This document shows, piece by piece, positions 9,253-17,216 of a DNA stretch of 64,000 nucleotides (positions within the stretch are counted from its first letter, which is position 1; each line of letters starts with the position of its first letter). The notes below the pieces were generated by a model. That model saw nothing but the letters and a program-made list of their open reading frames with translations, was not told where the DNA came from and did not search any database. Origin of the DNA: JANQIO01 sp043585095. Its GTDB lineage: Bacteria > Pseudomonadota > Gammaproteobacteria > Pseudomonadales > Halieaceae. The stretch covers positions 3,472,001 through 3,536,000 of the forward strand of contig CP121321.1 in NCBI GenBank assembly GCA_043585095.1, in the 5' to 3' direction. The position numbers were made by a program, and so were the translations under genes.

Positions 9253-9300
9253 GGGTCCTGCTTTGGGGTCTGCTTTGAGGCCTGCTTTGGGGTCTGCTCT
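9253..9300. repeat. 12-bp tandem repeat, four copies
   Basis: Four 12-bp units follow one another: GGGTCCTGCTTT, GGGGTCTGCTTT, GAGGCCTGCTTT and GGGGTCTGCTCT. They occupy the divergent gap between dctQ and yaaA (9152-9465), which otherwise shows no gene that I can support. A run of related CT-rich sequence precedes the array. The array could move or disturb the dctQ promoter. Confidence 0.85.
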
Positions 9301-9465
9301 AGAGCACGCCTTAGGGTGTGGTTTAAGGTGCCCCTTACGATTATCCGCCTAGCGGCGCGCAGTTTGTCAGGACAAGAGTGCGCGATGTCACTGAATAGCG
9401 TGATCTACAGGCAAGTTACCGCGCTATAAAGACACACATAAATACTCAATTAAGAGAGCGAAGCC

Positions 9466-10239
9466 ATGCTGATTGTACTGTCTCCCGCCAAAACTCTGGA
9501 TTACGATACGCCGCCACAAACGCGCAAAAGCACACAGCCCGTGCTGTTGGAACGATCTGAGTCGCTGGTCAAAGACGCGCGCAAGCTGTCTCCCGAGCAA
9601 ATCAGCAAACTGATGGGCGTCAGCGACAAGATTGCCAATTTGAATCACCAACGTTTCATGAACTGGGGTCAGCCCTTTAATCTGGATAATGCCAAGCAGT
9701 CGCTACTGGCGTTCAAGGGCGATGTTTACACCGGGCTGGACGCTGACAGCATGGACAACGATGATCTGGCGTTCGCACAGAAGCATCTGCGCATACTGTC
9801 GGGCCTTTACGGGGTGCTGCGACCGCTTGACCTGATGCAGCCCTACCGCCTCGAGATGGGTTTGAAGTTTGATAACCAGGGCGGCAAAAATCTGTACGAA
9901 TTCTGGGGTGAAGACATCAGCGCGCTGCTAAATAAGCAGCTAAAAACCTTAAAATCCGATGTGCTGGTGAATCTCGCGTCCAACGAATACTTCAAAGCGG
10001 TTAAGCCCGGCGTATTAGACGCCGAAATCATTACACCGGTTTTCAAGGATTTGAAAAACGGTAGATACCGCGTCATCAGCTTCTTTGCCAAGAAGGCGCG
10101 GGGTGCGATGGCCCGCTACGCGATCGACAAGCGGCTGGATAGTGTGGACGGCCTCAAGAAATTCCGCGGTGATGGCTATCGTTATAACAAGGGCGAATCC
10201 ACTGCCAGAGAGTGGGTGTTTACGCGCGACTCGGCGTAA
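9466..10239 (+). CDS. yaaA: peroxide stress protein YaaA (DUF328)
   Basis: A 257-residue full-length YaaA/UPF0246 protein beginning MLIVLSPAKTLDY, the family's conserved N-terminus. LMGVSDKIANLNHQR, FKGDVYTGLDA, LRILSGLYGVLRPLDLMQPYRLEMG, NLASNEYFKAV and GYRYNKGEST follow. E. coli YaaA limits intracellular iron and oxidative DNA damage after peroxide stress, and the fold binds DNA. An SD-like AAGAGAGCG precedes the ATG. The stop codon overlaps the ATG of a short flavoprotein-like frame by one base (TAATG). Confidence 0.96.
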   Translation: MLIVLSPAKTLDYDTPPQTRKSTQPVLLERSESLVKDARKLSPEQISKLMGVSDKIANLNHQRFMNWGQPFNLDNAKQSLLAFKGDVYTGLDADSMDNDDLAFAQKHLRILSGLYGVLRPLDLMQPYRLEMGLKFDNQGGKNLYEFWGEDISALLNKQLKTLKSDVLVNLASNEYFKAVKPGVLDAEIITPVFKDLKNGRYRVISFFAKKARGAMARYAIDKRLDSVDGLKKFRGDGYRYNKGESTAREWVFTRDSA

Positions 10240-10409
10240 TGCATCCGTACCGGGTCATCGTGATCGGTGCCGGACTGTCCGGCACCAGTACGGTTACTAA
10301 CATTCGCAGGGCCAACGAGAAAACCCCCGCATCGACTGGCCAGGTGGCGCGTTGGGCTTTCGATCACAGATGCGCAAACGCGACTGCACAGATTGATGTG
10401 CGACTCTGA
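10239..10409 (+). pseudogene. fragment of an FAD/NAD-binding oxidoreductase gene
   Basis: A 56-codon frame starts with ATG overlapping the yaaA stop. Its first residues, MHPYRVIVIGAGLSGTST, form a textbook beta-strand plus GxGxxG dinucleotide-binding loop as found at the extreme N-terminus of flavoprotein oxidoreductases. About 30 residues later the similarity to any fold I know is lost, and the frame stops just inside the 5' end of the next gene. A complete enzyme would need several hundred residues. The simplest reading is the surviving 5' end of a deleted flavoprotein gene once translationally coupled to yaaA. A genuine small protein cannot be excluded. Confidence 0.55.
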
Positions 10410-11010
10410 GATGGGACCGTTTTCACAGGCCTGCGAAAACAACAAGCAACCGATTCTGGAGGTGCTTCAGCGCTGGCTGCACGACGTGGATCGGGTTCTG
10501 GAGCTGGGCAGCGGCACTGGTCAGCACGCACGCTATTTTGCGCAACAACTACCCCATCTGGTTTGGCAGCCCTCCGATTTAGAGTGTAATCATCAAGGCA
10601 TAAACGCCTGGCGTGAAGGGTATGCCGGCGACAACCTTCCGCCCCCAATGCGGATAGACGTAACTGAAGTGGGATGGGGCGAGGCGATACCGGCGGCGGT
10701 GTTTACCGCAAATAGCTTACACATCATGCCTTGGCAGTCGGTTGAAGCCCTGTTTAGCTGTTTGGGCGGCCACGCACCTTTGGCAAGTCTGCTTTTTGTA
10801 TACGGACCTTTTAACTACGATGGTGCATATACCAGCGACAGCAACGCTCGCTTCGATCAGTGGTTGGCCGAGCAGCACCCCGGCGGAAGCATTCGCGATT
10901 TTGAATCTGTAGACGCACTGGCGGCAGCAGCCGGATACGGTTTGCGGGAAGACAATACTATGCCGGCCAATAATCGGCTGCTGGTGTGGCAGCGCGAGCG
11001 AGACGGGTAA
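10396..11010 (+). CDS. DUF938 family SAM-dependent methyltransferase
   Basis: A protein of about 204 residues of the DUF938 family (class I methyltransferase fold, substrate unknown). The conserved opening block FSQACENNKQPILEVL is followed by VLELGSGTGQHARYF (SAM loop), WQPSDLE, FTANSLHIMPW and VYGPFNYDGAYTSDSN with SNARFDQWL. The family usually starts right at this FSQACENN block, so the start is at 10396 or 10411; neither ATG has a good SD. Longer in-frame extensions upstream run into the flavoprotein-like fragment and are rejected. Cytoplasmic; orientation follows yaaA. Confidence 0.88.
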   Translation: MCDSEMGPFSQACENNKQPILEVLQRWLHDVDRVLELGSGTGQHARYFAQQLPHLVWQPSDLECNHQGINAWREGYAGDNLPPPMRIDVTEVGWGEAIPAAVFTANSLHIMPWQSVEALFSCLGGHAPLASLLFVYGPFNYDGAYTSDSNARFDQWLAEQHPGGSIRDFESVDALAAAAGYGLREDNTMPANNRLLVWQRERDG

Positions 11011-11028
11011 GGCGCCTGGTCGCACGGT

Positions 11029-12210
11029 TTAAAGCTCAGCCTTGAAGGGTAATAACTCGGCGGCACTATCCATATACGCATCAATATGATCGCGCTCACG
11101 CTCGGTGAAATCAGCGATTGCCTGTGCGAAGGCAGGTTCGGCGATCCAATGGGCTGACACAGTCGCTATCGGCGTGAAGCCGCGCTGGATTTTGTGCTCG
11201 CCCTGAGCGCCGGGGTCGAAGCGCTGAAGCCCTTCGGCAATACAGTATTCGATCCCCTGGTAGTAGCAGGCTTCGAAGTGCAGACAGTCGAACTCCTGCA
11301 CACAACCCCAGTAGCGGCCATAGAGCGTGTCCCCAGAGCGTAAGCACAGTGAACCAGCAACCGCTTCATCGTTGAGCGTTGCCCGGACCAACACGCAGTG
11401 GTCTGACAGGGTATCCCCCAGGCGGCGGAAAAACTCGCGGTTCAGGTAGCCGCCGTGGCCGCTGCGTTTGGCATAGGTCATCTGATAGAAACGGTAGAAC
11501 TCCTCCCAGTGCTCCGCTTGAATGGCATCGCCCTGCAGCGTTTCCAGCGTGATGCCCTGTTCCGCTACCCGGCGTCTTTCGCGCTTAAGGGATTTGCGCT
11601 TGCGACTGTTAAAGGTCGCCAGAAAGTCGTCGAAGCTGCCGTAATCCTGATTGAACCAGTGAAATTGACTGCCCTGGCGCAGGCAGGCGTTTTCCTGAGT
11701 GAGGCACTGGGCTGTTTCATCCTCGGGAAACAGCACGTGCCAGGAAGACAACCCCTGTTGGCCCGCCAGCTTGCGCACTGCGGTCGCGAACAAATGGACG
11801 CAGTGCTGCAGGTCTTCACCTTCTGCGCAACAGATGCGCGGCCCCGTCGCCGGTGTAAAGGGAATGGCGGTAAGAAGCTTGGGATAGTAGTCGAGGCCAT
11901 TGCGATGGTAGGCATCCGCCCAGCTCCAGTCGAAGACGTACTCGCCGTAGGAATGGGATTTAAGATAGAGCGGCATCAGCGCAACGAGCTGCCCGTCCCG
12001 GTGCAGCGTGGCGTGATATGGCTGCCAGCCGCTGTCCGCGTCGGTGCAGGATGATTCTTCTAAAGCCAACAGGAACTCATGCCGAAGAAAGGGATAGTCG
12101 GTGCCAGCAATCGCGTTCCATGCCTCGGTCTCGACGTGGCGAAGCGACGGCAGAAAGCGTACTTCTGGTTCATCCGCCACTGTTTTACCCGCCTCTGCTT
12201 TACCCGCCAC
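11029..12210 (-). CDS. GNAT/FemAB-like acyltransferase (DUF482, COG3146)
   Basis: A protein of about 393 residues related to the DUF482/COG3146 family of FemAB-like GNAT acyltransferases (sometimes called peptidoglycan biosynthesis proteins). It shows FLRHEFLLALEES near the N-terminus, VFDWSWADAYHRNGLDYYPKL, FNSRKRKSLKRERR, KRSGHGGYLNREFF, YGRYWGCVQEFDCLHFEACYYQ and RFDPGAQGEHKIQRGF. Substrate unknown. A GTG at 12210 with GGAG five bases upstream is preferred over a TTG at 12228. It then overlaps the last 11 bases of ubiA on the same strand, so translation is probably coupled. The first codons lie in a 15-bp repeat. Confidence 0.82.
   Translation of the reverse strand: MAGKAEAGKTVADEPEVRFLPSLRHVETEAWNAIAGTDYPFLRHEFLLALEESSCTDADSGWQPYHATLHRDGQLVALMPLYLKSHSYGEYVFDWSWADAYHRNGLDYYPKLLTAIPFTPATGPRICCAEGEDLQHCVHLFATAVRKLAGQQGLSSWHVLFPEDETAQCLTQENACLRQGSQFHWFNQDYGSFDDFLATFNSRKRKSLKRERRRVAEQGITLETLQGDAIQAEHWEEFYRFYQMTYAKRSGHGGYLNREFFRRLGDTLSDHCVLVRATLNDEAVAGSLCLRSGDTLYGRYWGCVQEFDCLHFEACYYQGIEYCIAEGLQRFDPGAQGEHKIQRGFTPIATVSAHWIAEPAFAQAIADFTERERDHIDAYMDSAAELLPFKAEL
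12174..12210. repeat. 15-bp tandem repeat, about 2.5 copies
   Basis: On the minus strand the unit GTGGCGGGTAAAGCA (12196-12210) is followed by GAGGCGGGTAAAACA (12181-12195) and the partial GTGGCGG (12174-12180). The first unit contains the ubiA stop codon and the proposed GTG start of the downstream acyltransferase. Being a multiple of three, changes in copy number would keep the acyltransferase frame. Confidence 0.75.
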
Positions 12211-13076
12211 TACGACTCCAGCTATCAATGACCAGGCCGGCGAAGACCGCCGCGCCGACCCAGTTGTTGTTCAGAAAAGCACGAAAACAGTCCGCTGGAG
12301 TGCGCTGGCGGATCAGGCGCTGCTGATAAACAAACAGCGCTGCCGCCACTGCCAGCGACAGGAAGTAGGCCACACCCAACTCGAAGCGCTGACCGGCCAG
12401 CATCAGTGCGAACAGCGTTAAAACCTGCAGCGCACCGATCATGTGTCGGTCAAGCTCGCCGAACAGGATGGCGGTGGACTTTATGCCTACTCTTTAAATC
12501 GTCTTCGCGGTCGACCATTGCGTATTCTGTGTCATAGGCCACGGTCCACAGCAGATTGGCGATAAACAACAGCCACAGCGTTGCGGGAAGCGTGTCGGTT
12601 GCCGCGGCGAATGCCATCGGTATGCTCCAGGAAAAGGCGGCTCCCAATACAACTTGCGGTAAGTGGGTGTGCCGTTTCATAAAAGGGTAGCAGGCCGCGA
12701 GGGCGGCGCCGGCGAAGGACAGCAAAATCGTCAAGGTATTGGTAAACAGAACAAGAACAAAGGCCGCCAGCGCGAGACCCGCGCACAGGGCGACAGCCTC
12801 TTGTACCGACACGCTCCCAACCACCAGGGGCCGCTCTCTAGTCCGCTCCACGGCGCCATCAAGTTTGCGGTCGGCCAGATCGTTAACGGCACAGCCAGCG
12901 CTGCGCATTAAAAACGTGCCAAGACTAAAAATCAGCAGCAGTTTTAAGGACGGCATCCCTGCGGACGCCAGCCAAAGCGCCCATAGCGTGGGCCAAAGCA
13001 ACAGCAGCGTACCAATCGGCCGATCAAAACGGATCAGTTGCAGGTAGGCGCTTACACGTGTCTGAACAGCAGTCAT
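12200..13076 (-). pseudogene. ubiA: 4-hydroxybenzoate polyprenyltransferase, interrupted by a one-base frameshift
   Basis: UbiA attaches the polyprenyl tail to 4-hydroxybenzoate in ubiquinone synthesis. The first frame (from 13076) covers FDRPIGTLLLLWPTLW, the first Asp-rich site NDLADRKLDGAVERT, and the second, YDTEYAMVDREDDLK, then goes out of frame and stops at 12450. The expected continuation GIKSTAILFGELDRHMIG lies in the next frame and runs to a stop at 12200. Four bases (AGTA on the minus strand, 12488-12491) sit where one codon is expected, as if a single base had been inserted. The whole span is 877 bp, one base more than 291 codons plus stop; E. coli UbiA has 290 residues. Sequencing error or recent mutation are both possible. 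Confidence 0.9.
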
Positions 13077-13128
13077 TACGGCGTCAATAGCGGCAGTAGC
13101 GGGGGGAGCGTATTATGACGGGTATGGC

Positions 13129-13728
13129 TCAGGCTTGAAACCGGTCCAGAAAAACCTCGCTGACCAGCAGCCGGCGACCGTGAAGACTAAAACAGGAGCG
13201 TCGCGCCCAGCTCGGCGAATCCTGTGTCACGCTCGGGTGTATGTAGTCGCTGCCAGCAGGCAGAAGGGCAACTTCAAACGCGTCGCGGCTGAGGTGGGGG
13301 TGTTTGAACAACAGGGCACCCAGCGATTCATTTTGCAGCCGTCGCAGGCGCCGCAAGCTGCCCACTAGCGTCTCCGCCGGCATAACGCTTCGTGCATACA
13401 CCCAGGTTTGATCAAAGCACCGCAGAGCCACCTCGCGAACTAACGCCCACTGGTCTGGTGCTAAATCCAGAAAAACGCTTTCAGAAAACAGCGGCCTGCA
13501 CCATTTTTGGCTTAGTCGCTGTACCTGAAAATGACCGCCGCTGGCGCCGATCAGTCGCTCAGTTAAAGAGCCCTCATCCAGTAACCAGTCAGGCGCGGGA
13601 CTTTCTGGCTGTAGCAATTGCATCTGCGGCAAGCTGCGCCAGCGAACTTGCTGGCGGGGTCGGTTAGGCGTTGTGGGGCTGATCGCTGACACGGCGGCAG
13701 TGTGCCACAGTGAGCCTAACTTGCACAT
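13129..13728 (-). CDS. ubiC: chorismate--pyruvate lyase
   Basis: A protein of about 199 residues that converts chorismate to 4-hydroxybenzoate plus pyruvate, the first step of ubiquinone synthesis. The UbiC features are WLLDEGSLTERLIG near the N-terminus, WALVREVALRCFDQTWVYARSVMP in the middle with the catalytic-site Arg, LGALLFKHP, and WARRSCFSLHGRRLLVSEVFLD at the end. I start at the ATG 13728. An in-frame extension to 14070 would run over the divergent rubredoxin fusion gene and lacks family similarity. The true start may be slightly further downstream. It lies 52 bp upstream of ubiA, the usual ubiC-ubiA pair. Confidence 0.9.
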   Translation of the reverse strand: MCKLGSLWHTAAVSAISPTTPNRPRQQVRWRSLPQMQLLQPESPAPDWLLDEGSLTERLIGASGGHFQVQRLSQKWCRPLFSESVFLDLAPDQWALVREVALRCFDQTWVYARSVMPAETLVGSLRRLRRLQNESLGALLFKHPHLSRDAFEVALLPAGSDYIHPSVTQDSPSWARRSCFSLHGRRLLVSEVFLDRFQA

Positions 13729-13788
13729 TTTTCGTACCCCACTATAGTGTCGCATCCGAAAATTCACGAGCGTGAGAGTCGTCAGTTT

Positions 13789-15003
13789 ATGAGCAAGTGG
13801 GAATGTATAGTCTGTGGTCTGGTATACGACGAAGCCAAAGGTTGGCCGGACGACGGCATCGCGCCGGGTACTAAATGGGAAGATGTGCCTGAAGACTGGC
13901 TTTGTCCTGACTGTGGCGTAGGTAAAGAAGATTTTGAGCTGATCGAGGAGGCGCCGGTAGAAAGTGCGCCCCACCACGACGAAGCGCAGGCTGATACCCA
14001 GCACGCGCCAGTGGTAATCATTGGCACCGGCTTGGCGGGCTACGGCCTGGCCAAAGAGTTTCGCAAGCACGATCAGGACACGCCGCTGATCCTGATCACC
14101 GCAGACGACGGCCGCGCCTACTCTAAGCCCATGCTTAGTACTGGCTATACCAAAGACACCAGTGCCGACGATTTAGCGACCGCTGATGCAGGCACAATGG
14201 GTCAAAACCTGAACGCTAGCGTTTGGACCCGCACCCGGGTTACGGGCATCGATACCGCGCAACAGATGGTACATGTCGCTGATAACGAGACCGCCCTGCA
14301 TTACAGCAAGCTGGTACTGGCGCTAGGCGCAGAGGTCATCAAGCCGCCGCTGGGGGGTAATGCACTTGAGTATGTGTATTCGGTAAATGACCTACTCGAC
14401 TACAACGATTTCCGTGAAGCAATCGCCACTAACGGTGCCAGGAAAGTCTGCATTATCGGTGGCGGCCTGATCGGCTGTGAGTTCACCAACGATCTGATCA
14501 ACGGCGGATTCGAGGTCGAAACCGTCGATCCCCTGAACTATTGCCTGCCGACTTTGCTGCCCGAGCCTGCAGGTAAAGCGGTACAGCGTGGCCTCGAAGA
14601 AAAAGGTGCGGTATTCCACTTCGGGCCTCTCGTCACCGAAGTTAACAGCAGCGATAACGGCCTGGCGGTAAGCCTGAACAACGGCGAGACCATTCACGCG
14701 GACATCGTTCTGTCAGCGGTAGGCGTTAGACCTAGCACTGGCCTGGCAGCAGAGGCCGGTTTGGCGGTAGGTCGCGGCATTCAGGTCAATCGCTTGCTGG
14801 AGACCAGCAGTCCTAACGTTTACGCCTTTGGTGATTGCGCGGAAGTAGCCGGTCACGTTTTGGTTTACGTGGCACCGTTGATGGCAGCGGCGCGCGCGCT
14901 TGGCAAAACGCTTGCTGGTGAGCCGACTGAAGTGGCCTACCCTGCGATGCCCGTGACCATCAAAACGCCGGCCTGCCCGGTCGTGGGAAAACCGCCGGTC
15001 TAA
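13789..15003 (+). CDS. rubredoxin-rubredoxin reductase fusion, short C-terminus
   Basis: A 404-residue two-domain electron-transfer protein. Residues 1-54 are a rubredoxin with Fe ligands C6, C9, C39 and C42 (CIVCG, CPDCG) and WPDDGIAPGTKWEDVP between. A charged linker leads at about 75 to an FAD/NAD(P)H reductase with VVIIGTGLAGYG (79-84), CIIGGGLIGCEF (224-229) and VYAFGDCAEV. Such pairs, usually separate genes, feed electrons to alkane hydroxylases. The protein stops soon after TPACPVVGKPPV, about 50 residues before the usual reductase end, and no other frame downstream restores it. ATG 13789 is chosen because the rubredoxin begins there; a GTG at 13747 is in frame. Confidence 0.9.
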   Translation: MSKWECIVCGLVYDEAKGWPDDGIAPGTKWEDVPEDWLCPDCGVGKEDFELIEEAPVESAPHHDEAQADTQHAPVVIIGTGLAGYGLAKEFRKHDQDTPLILITADDGRAYSKPMLSTGYTKDTSADDLATADAGTMGQNLNASVWTRTRVTGIDTAQQMVHVADNETALHYSKLVLALGAEVIKPPLGGNALEYVYSVNDLLDYNDFREAIATNGARKVCIIGGGLIGCEFTNDLINGGFEVETVDPLNYCLPTLLPEPAGKAVQRGLEEKGAVFHFGPLVTEVNSSDNGLAVSLNNGETIHADIVLSAVGVRPSTGLAAEAGLAVGRGIQVNRLLETSSPNVYAFGDCAEVAGHVLVYVAPLMAAARALGKTLAGEPTEVAYPAMPVTIKTPACPVVGKPPV

Positions 15004-15011
15004 TAAAAGCC

Positions 15012-15036
15012 GGGGCCGACATTAACTGAAGGCCCC
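15012..15036 (-). terminator. probable terminator between recG and the rubredoxin fusion
   Basis: GGGGCC and GGCCCC form a 6-bp stem around a 13-base loop in the 47-bp convergent gap. Read on the minus strand, after the recG stop, the stem is followed by GGCTTTTATTA, a plausible T-tract. The plus-strand side has no clear T-run. The stem is short, so this is a moderate call. Confidence 0.45.
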
Positions 15037-15050
15037 TGAGCTCTTGTTAA

Positions 15051-17108
15051 CTAAACGCTGGCGAAGCGCTCAGCGCTGCCCAGCCAGCGTCGGATCAACG
15101 GATCTACTTGCTCGGGGTGTTCGGCAGCCACAGATGTCGCCAGGTCTTTAACGCGCTCCAGCAAATCGCTGTGGCGCTGAATGTCAGCGACGCGGAAATC
15201 CATCAAACCGGTCTGCCGCGTTCCCAGCACCTCGCCCGGCCCGCGCAATTCAAGGTCTTTCTCCGCAATATAAAAACCGTCACTACTTTCTCGCATAGTG
15301 GTTAGGCGAGCCTGGCTCTGTTGTCCCAAGGGCGACTTAAATAACAGCACGCAGTGACTGGCGTCGCGGCCGCGCCCTACCCGCCCTCGCAGCTGATGAA
15401 GCTGTGCCAGCCCCAGTCGCTCTGGATTCTCAATGATCATCAAACTGGCATTGGGCACGTCAACGCCGACTTCAATCACCGTCGTGGCCACCAGAAGATC
15501 GATTTCGCCGTCTTTAAAGCGCTGCATGATCGCTTCCTTTTGCGCCGGCTTGAGTCGGCCATGAATTAAGCCAATGGACAGGGCGTCAAGTCGAGCTGCC
15601 AGCTCGGTCGCGGTAGCTTCTGCAGCCTGAGCCTCCAGCGCGTCAGATTCTTCTATCAGTGTGCAGACCCAATACGCCTGGCGTCCCTGGCGGCAGGCAT
15701 CCTGCACCCGTTCGATCACGGCGTCCCGGCGCGAGTCGCTAATCAGTGCGGTTTGCACCGGTTGCCGGCCCGGTGGTAATGCATCAATCACCGAGCAATC
15801 GAGATCTGCATAGGCCACCATCGATAGCGTTCTTGGGATAGGTGTTGCGGTCATAACCAATTGATGAGGCTGCTGGCCTTTATCGGTGAGGCGCAACCGT
15901 TGGTGCACACCGAAGCGGTGCTGTTCGTCGACCACCACCAGCCCCAGTTTTTCAAACCGCACGTCATCCTGAAACAAGGCATGGGTTCCCACAATCAGTC
16001 GTGCCTCGCCGCTTGCTATTGCATGCAGCGCCGCCGCCCGGGCTTTGCCCTTGACTCGTCCGGTGAGTAGCAAGGGTGGAAAACCCAGCGATGCAAACCA
16101 GGCGTCAAAGCTTTGTCGATGCTGTTCCGCCAGTATTTCCGTCGGCGCCATGAAGGCGACCTGAAAGCCGCAGGAAAGCGCCTGCATCGCCGCACAGGCG
16201 GACACCACGGTTTTGCCTGAGCCAACGTCGCCCTGTACCAGGCGCAGCATTGGCACGGTCGCACTCAGGTCCGCAGAAATTTCGCTAACGACTCGCTGCT
16301 GCGCTTCGGTGAGGGAAAAGGGCAGCGCTTGCACAAACTCATCGACTGCGGCGAGTCCGTCGCCTAGACTCGCCGCCCCGCGGGCCTGCTGCTGGCGCCG
16401 CAGTCTATCTAATGACAGGTGGTGTGCGACCAGCTCTTCCAGGGCCAGGCGAAGCTGCGCGGGGTGACGCCCTTCGCGTATCAGCTCCTGTGGCGCATCG
16501 GGCGGCGGGCTGTGCAGATAGCAAATAGCGTCTACCAGACTCAAGGAAAAGGCGGAGGCCGCGGGCAGCAAGTCAGCCGGCGGGCGCTGCGCCAGCGTGA
16601 TAACAGCCTGTGCGCAAAGTTTTCGCCAGGTGTTTTGGGTGATTCCTGCTGTAGTGGGATAAATTGGCGTCAGTGCAGACTCTACTGGCGCCGGGTCCGC
16701 GTCATGCAGTAGTTGATACTCCGGGTGATAGATTTCCAGGCCGCTGGCACCGCGGCGCACTTCACCGAAGCACCTTAGGCGCTGGCCGGGGCCGAGATTG
16801 CGCTTCTGAGCGGCGCTAAAGTGAAAAAAGCGCAGCGACAGCGTTCCGCTGCCGTCCTGAATGCGACATACCAGGCTGCGCCGACGACCAAAGGCGATAT
16901 CGCTCACCCTGACCTCACCTTCTACAACGACATCCTGGCCCGGCTGCAGCGCGGCGATAGGGGTGATGCGGGTCCTGTCCTGATAGCGCAGCGGTAAATG
17001 AAACAGCAGATCCTCGACTACCAATACGCCCGCCTCAGCGAGCTTTTCTGCCATGCGCGGCCCCACGCCCTTAAGTCCCGTGACCGGGGTGTTGGCGATC
17101 TCAGGCAT
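15051..17108 (-). CDS. recG: ATP-dependent DNA helicase RecG
   Basis: A 685-residue full-length RecG (E. coli 693), which reverses stalled replication forks and acts on branched DNA. The N-terminus has the wedge (OB) domain beginning with TPVTGLKGVGPRMAEKL. The helicase core shows VQGDVGSGKTVVS (Walker A), VVDEQHRFGVHQR (DEQH box), TATPIPRTLSM, VATTVIEVGVDVPNA and QLHQLRGRVGRG. The start lies close to the divergent SDR gene. It points toward the rubredoxin fusion and ends 47 bp from it. Confidence 0.97.
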   Translation of the reverse strand: MPEIANTPVTGLKGVGPRMAEKLAEAGVLVVEDLLFHLPLRYQDRTRITPIAALQPGQDVVVEGEVRVSDIAFGRRRSLVCRIQDGSGTLSLRFFHFSAAQKRNLGPGQRLRCFGEVRRGASGLEIYHPEYQLLHDADPAPVESALTPIYPTTAGITQNTWRKLCAQAVITLAQRPPADLLPAASAFSLSLVDAICYLHSPPPDAPQELIREGRHPAQLRLALEELVAHHLSLDRLRRQQQARGAASLGDGLAAVDEFVQALPFSLTEAQQRVVSEISADLSATVPMLRLVQGDVGSGKTVVSACAAMQALSCGFQVAFMAPTEILAEQHRQSFDAWFASLGFPPLLLTGRVKGKARAAALHAIASGEARLIVGTHALFQDDVRFEKLGLVVVDEQHRFGVHQRLRLTDKGQQPHQLVMTATPIPRTLSMVAYADLDCSVIDALPPGRQPVQTALISDSRRDAVIERVQDACRQGRQAYWVCTLIEESDALEAQAAEATATELAARLDALSIGLIHGRLKPAQKEAIMQRFKDGEIDLLVATTVIEVGVDVPNASLMIIENPERLGLAQLHQLRGRVGRGRDASHCVLLFKSPLGQQSQARLTTMRESSDGFYIAEKDLELRGPGEVLGTRQTGLMDFRVADIQRHSDLLERVKDLATSVAAEHPEQVDPLIRRWLGSAERFASV

Positions 17109-17216
17109 GTGGGTAATACACCTGCAGAGGGGATGGATTGTCGCGGCGTGTCATAGAGAAGAGTCGACGATAAGCAGGGTATAGTGTCGCGCATGCATAC
17201 CCCGGAGAAAAACCCC

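Noticed and set aside
11455..12054. 199-codon open frame on the plus strand
   Set aside because: It is a shadow of the FemAB-like acyltransferase on the other strand.
12200..12442. Independent small membrane protein beginning MIGALQVLTL
   Set aside because: It is the C-terminal part of UbiA displaced by a frameshift, not a separate gene.
13729..14070. 5' extension of ubiC
   Set aside because: It would cover the divergent rubredoxin fusion gene; UbiC similarity begins only after 13728.
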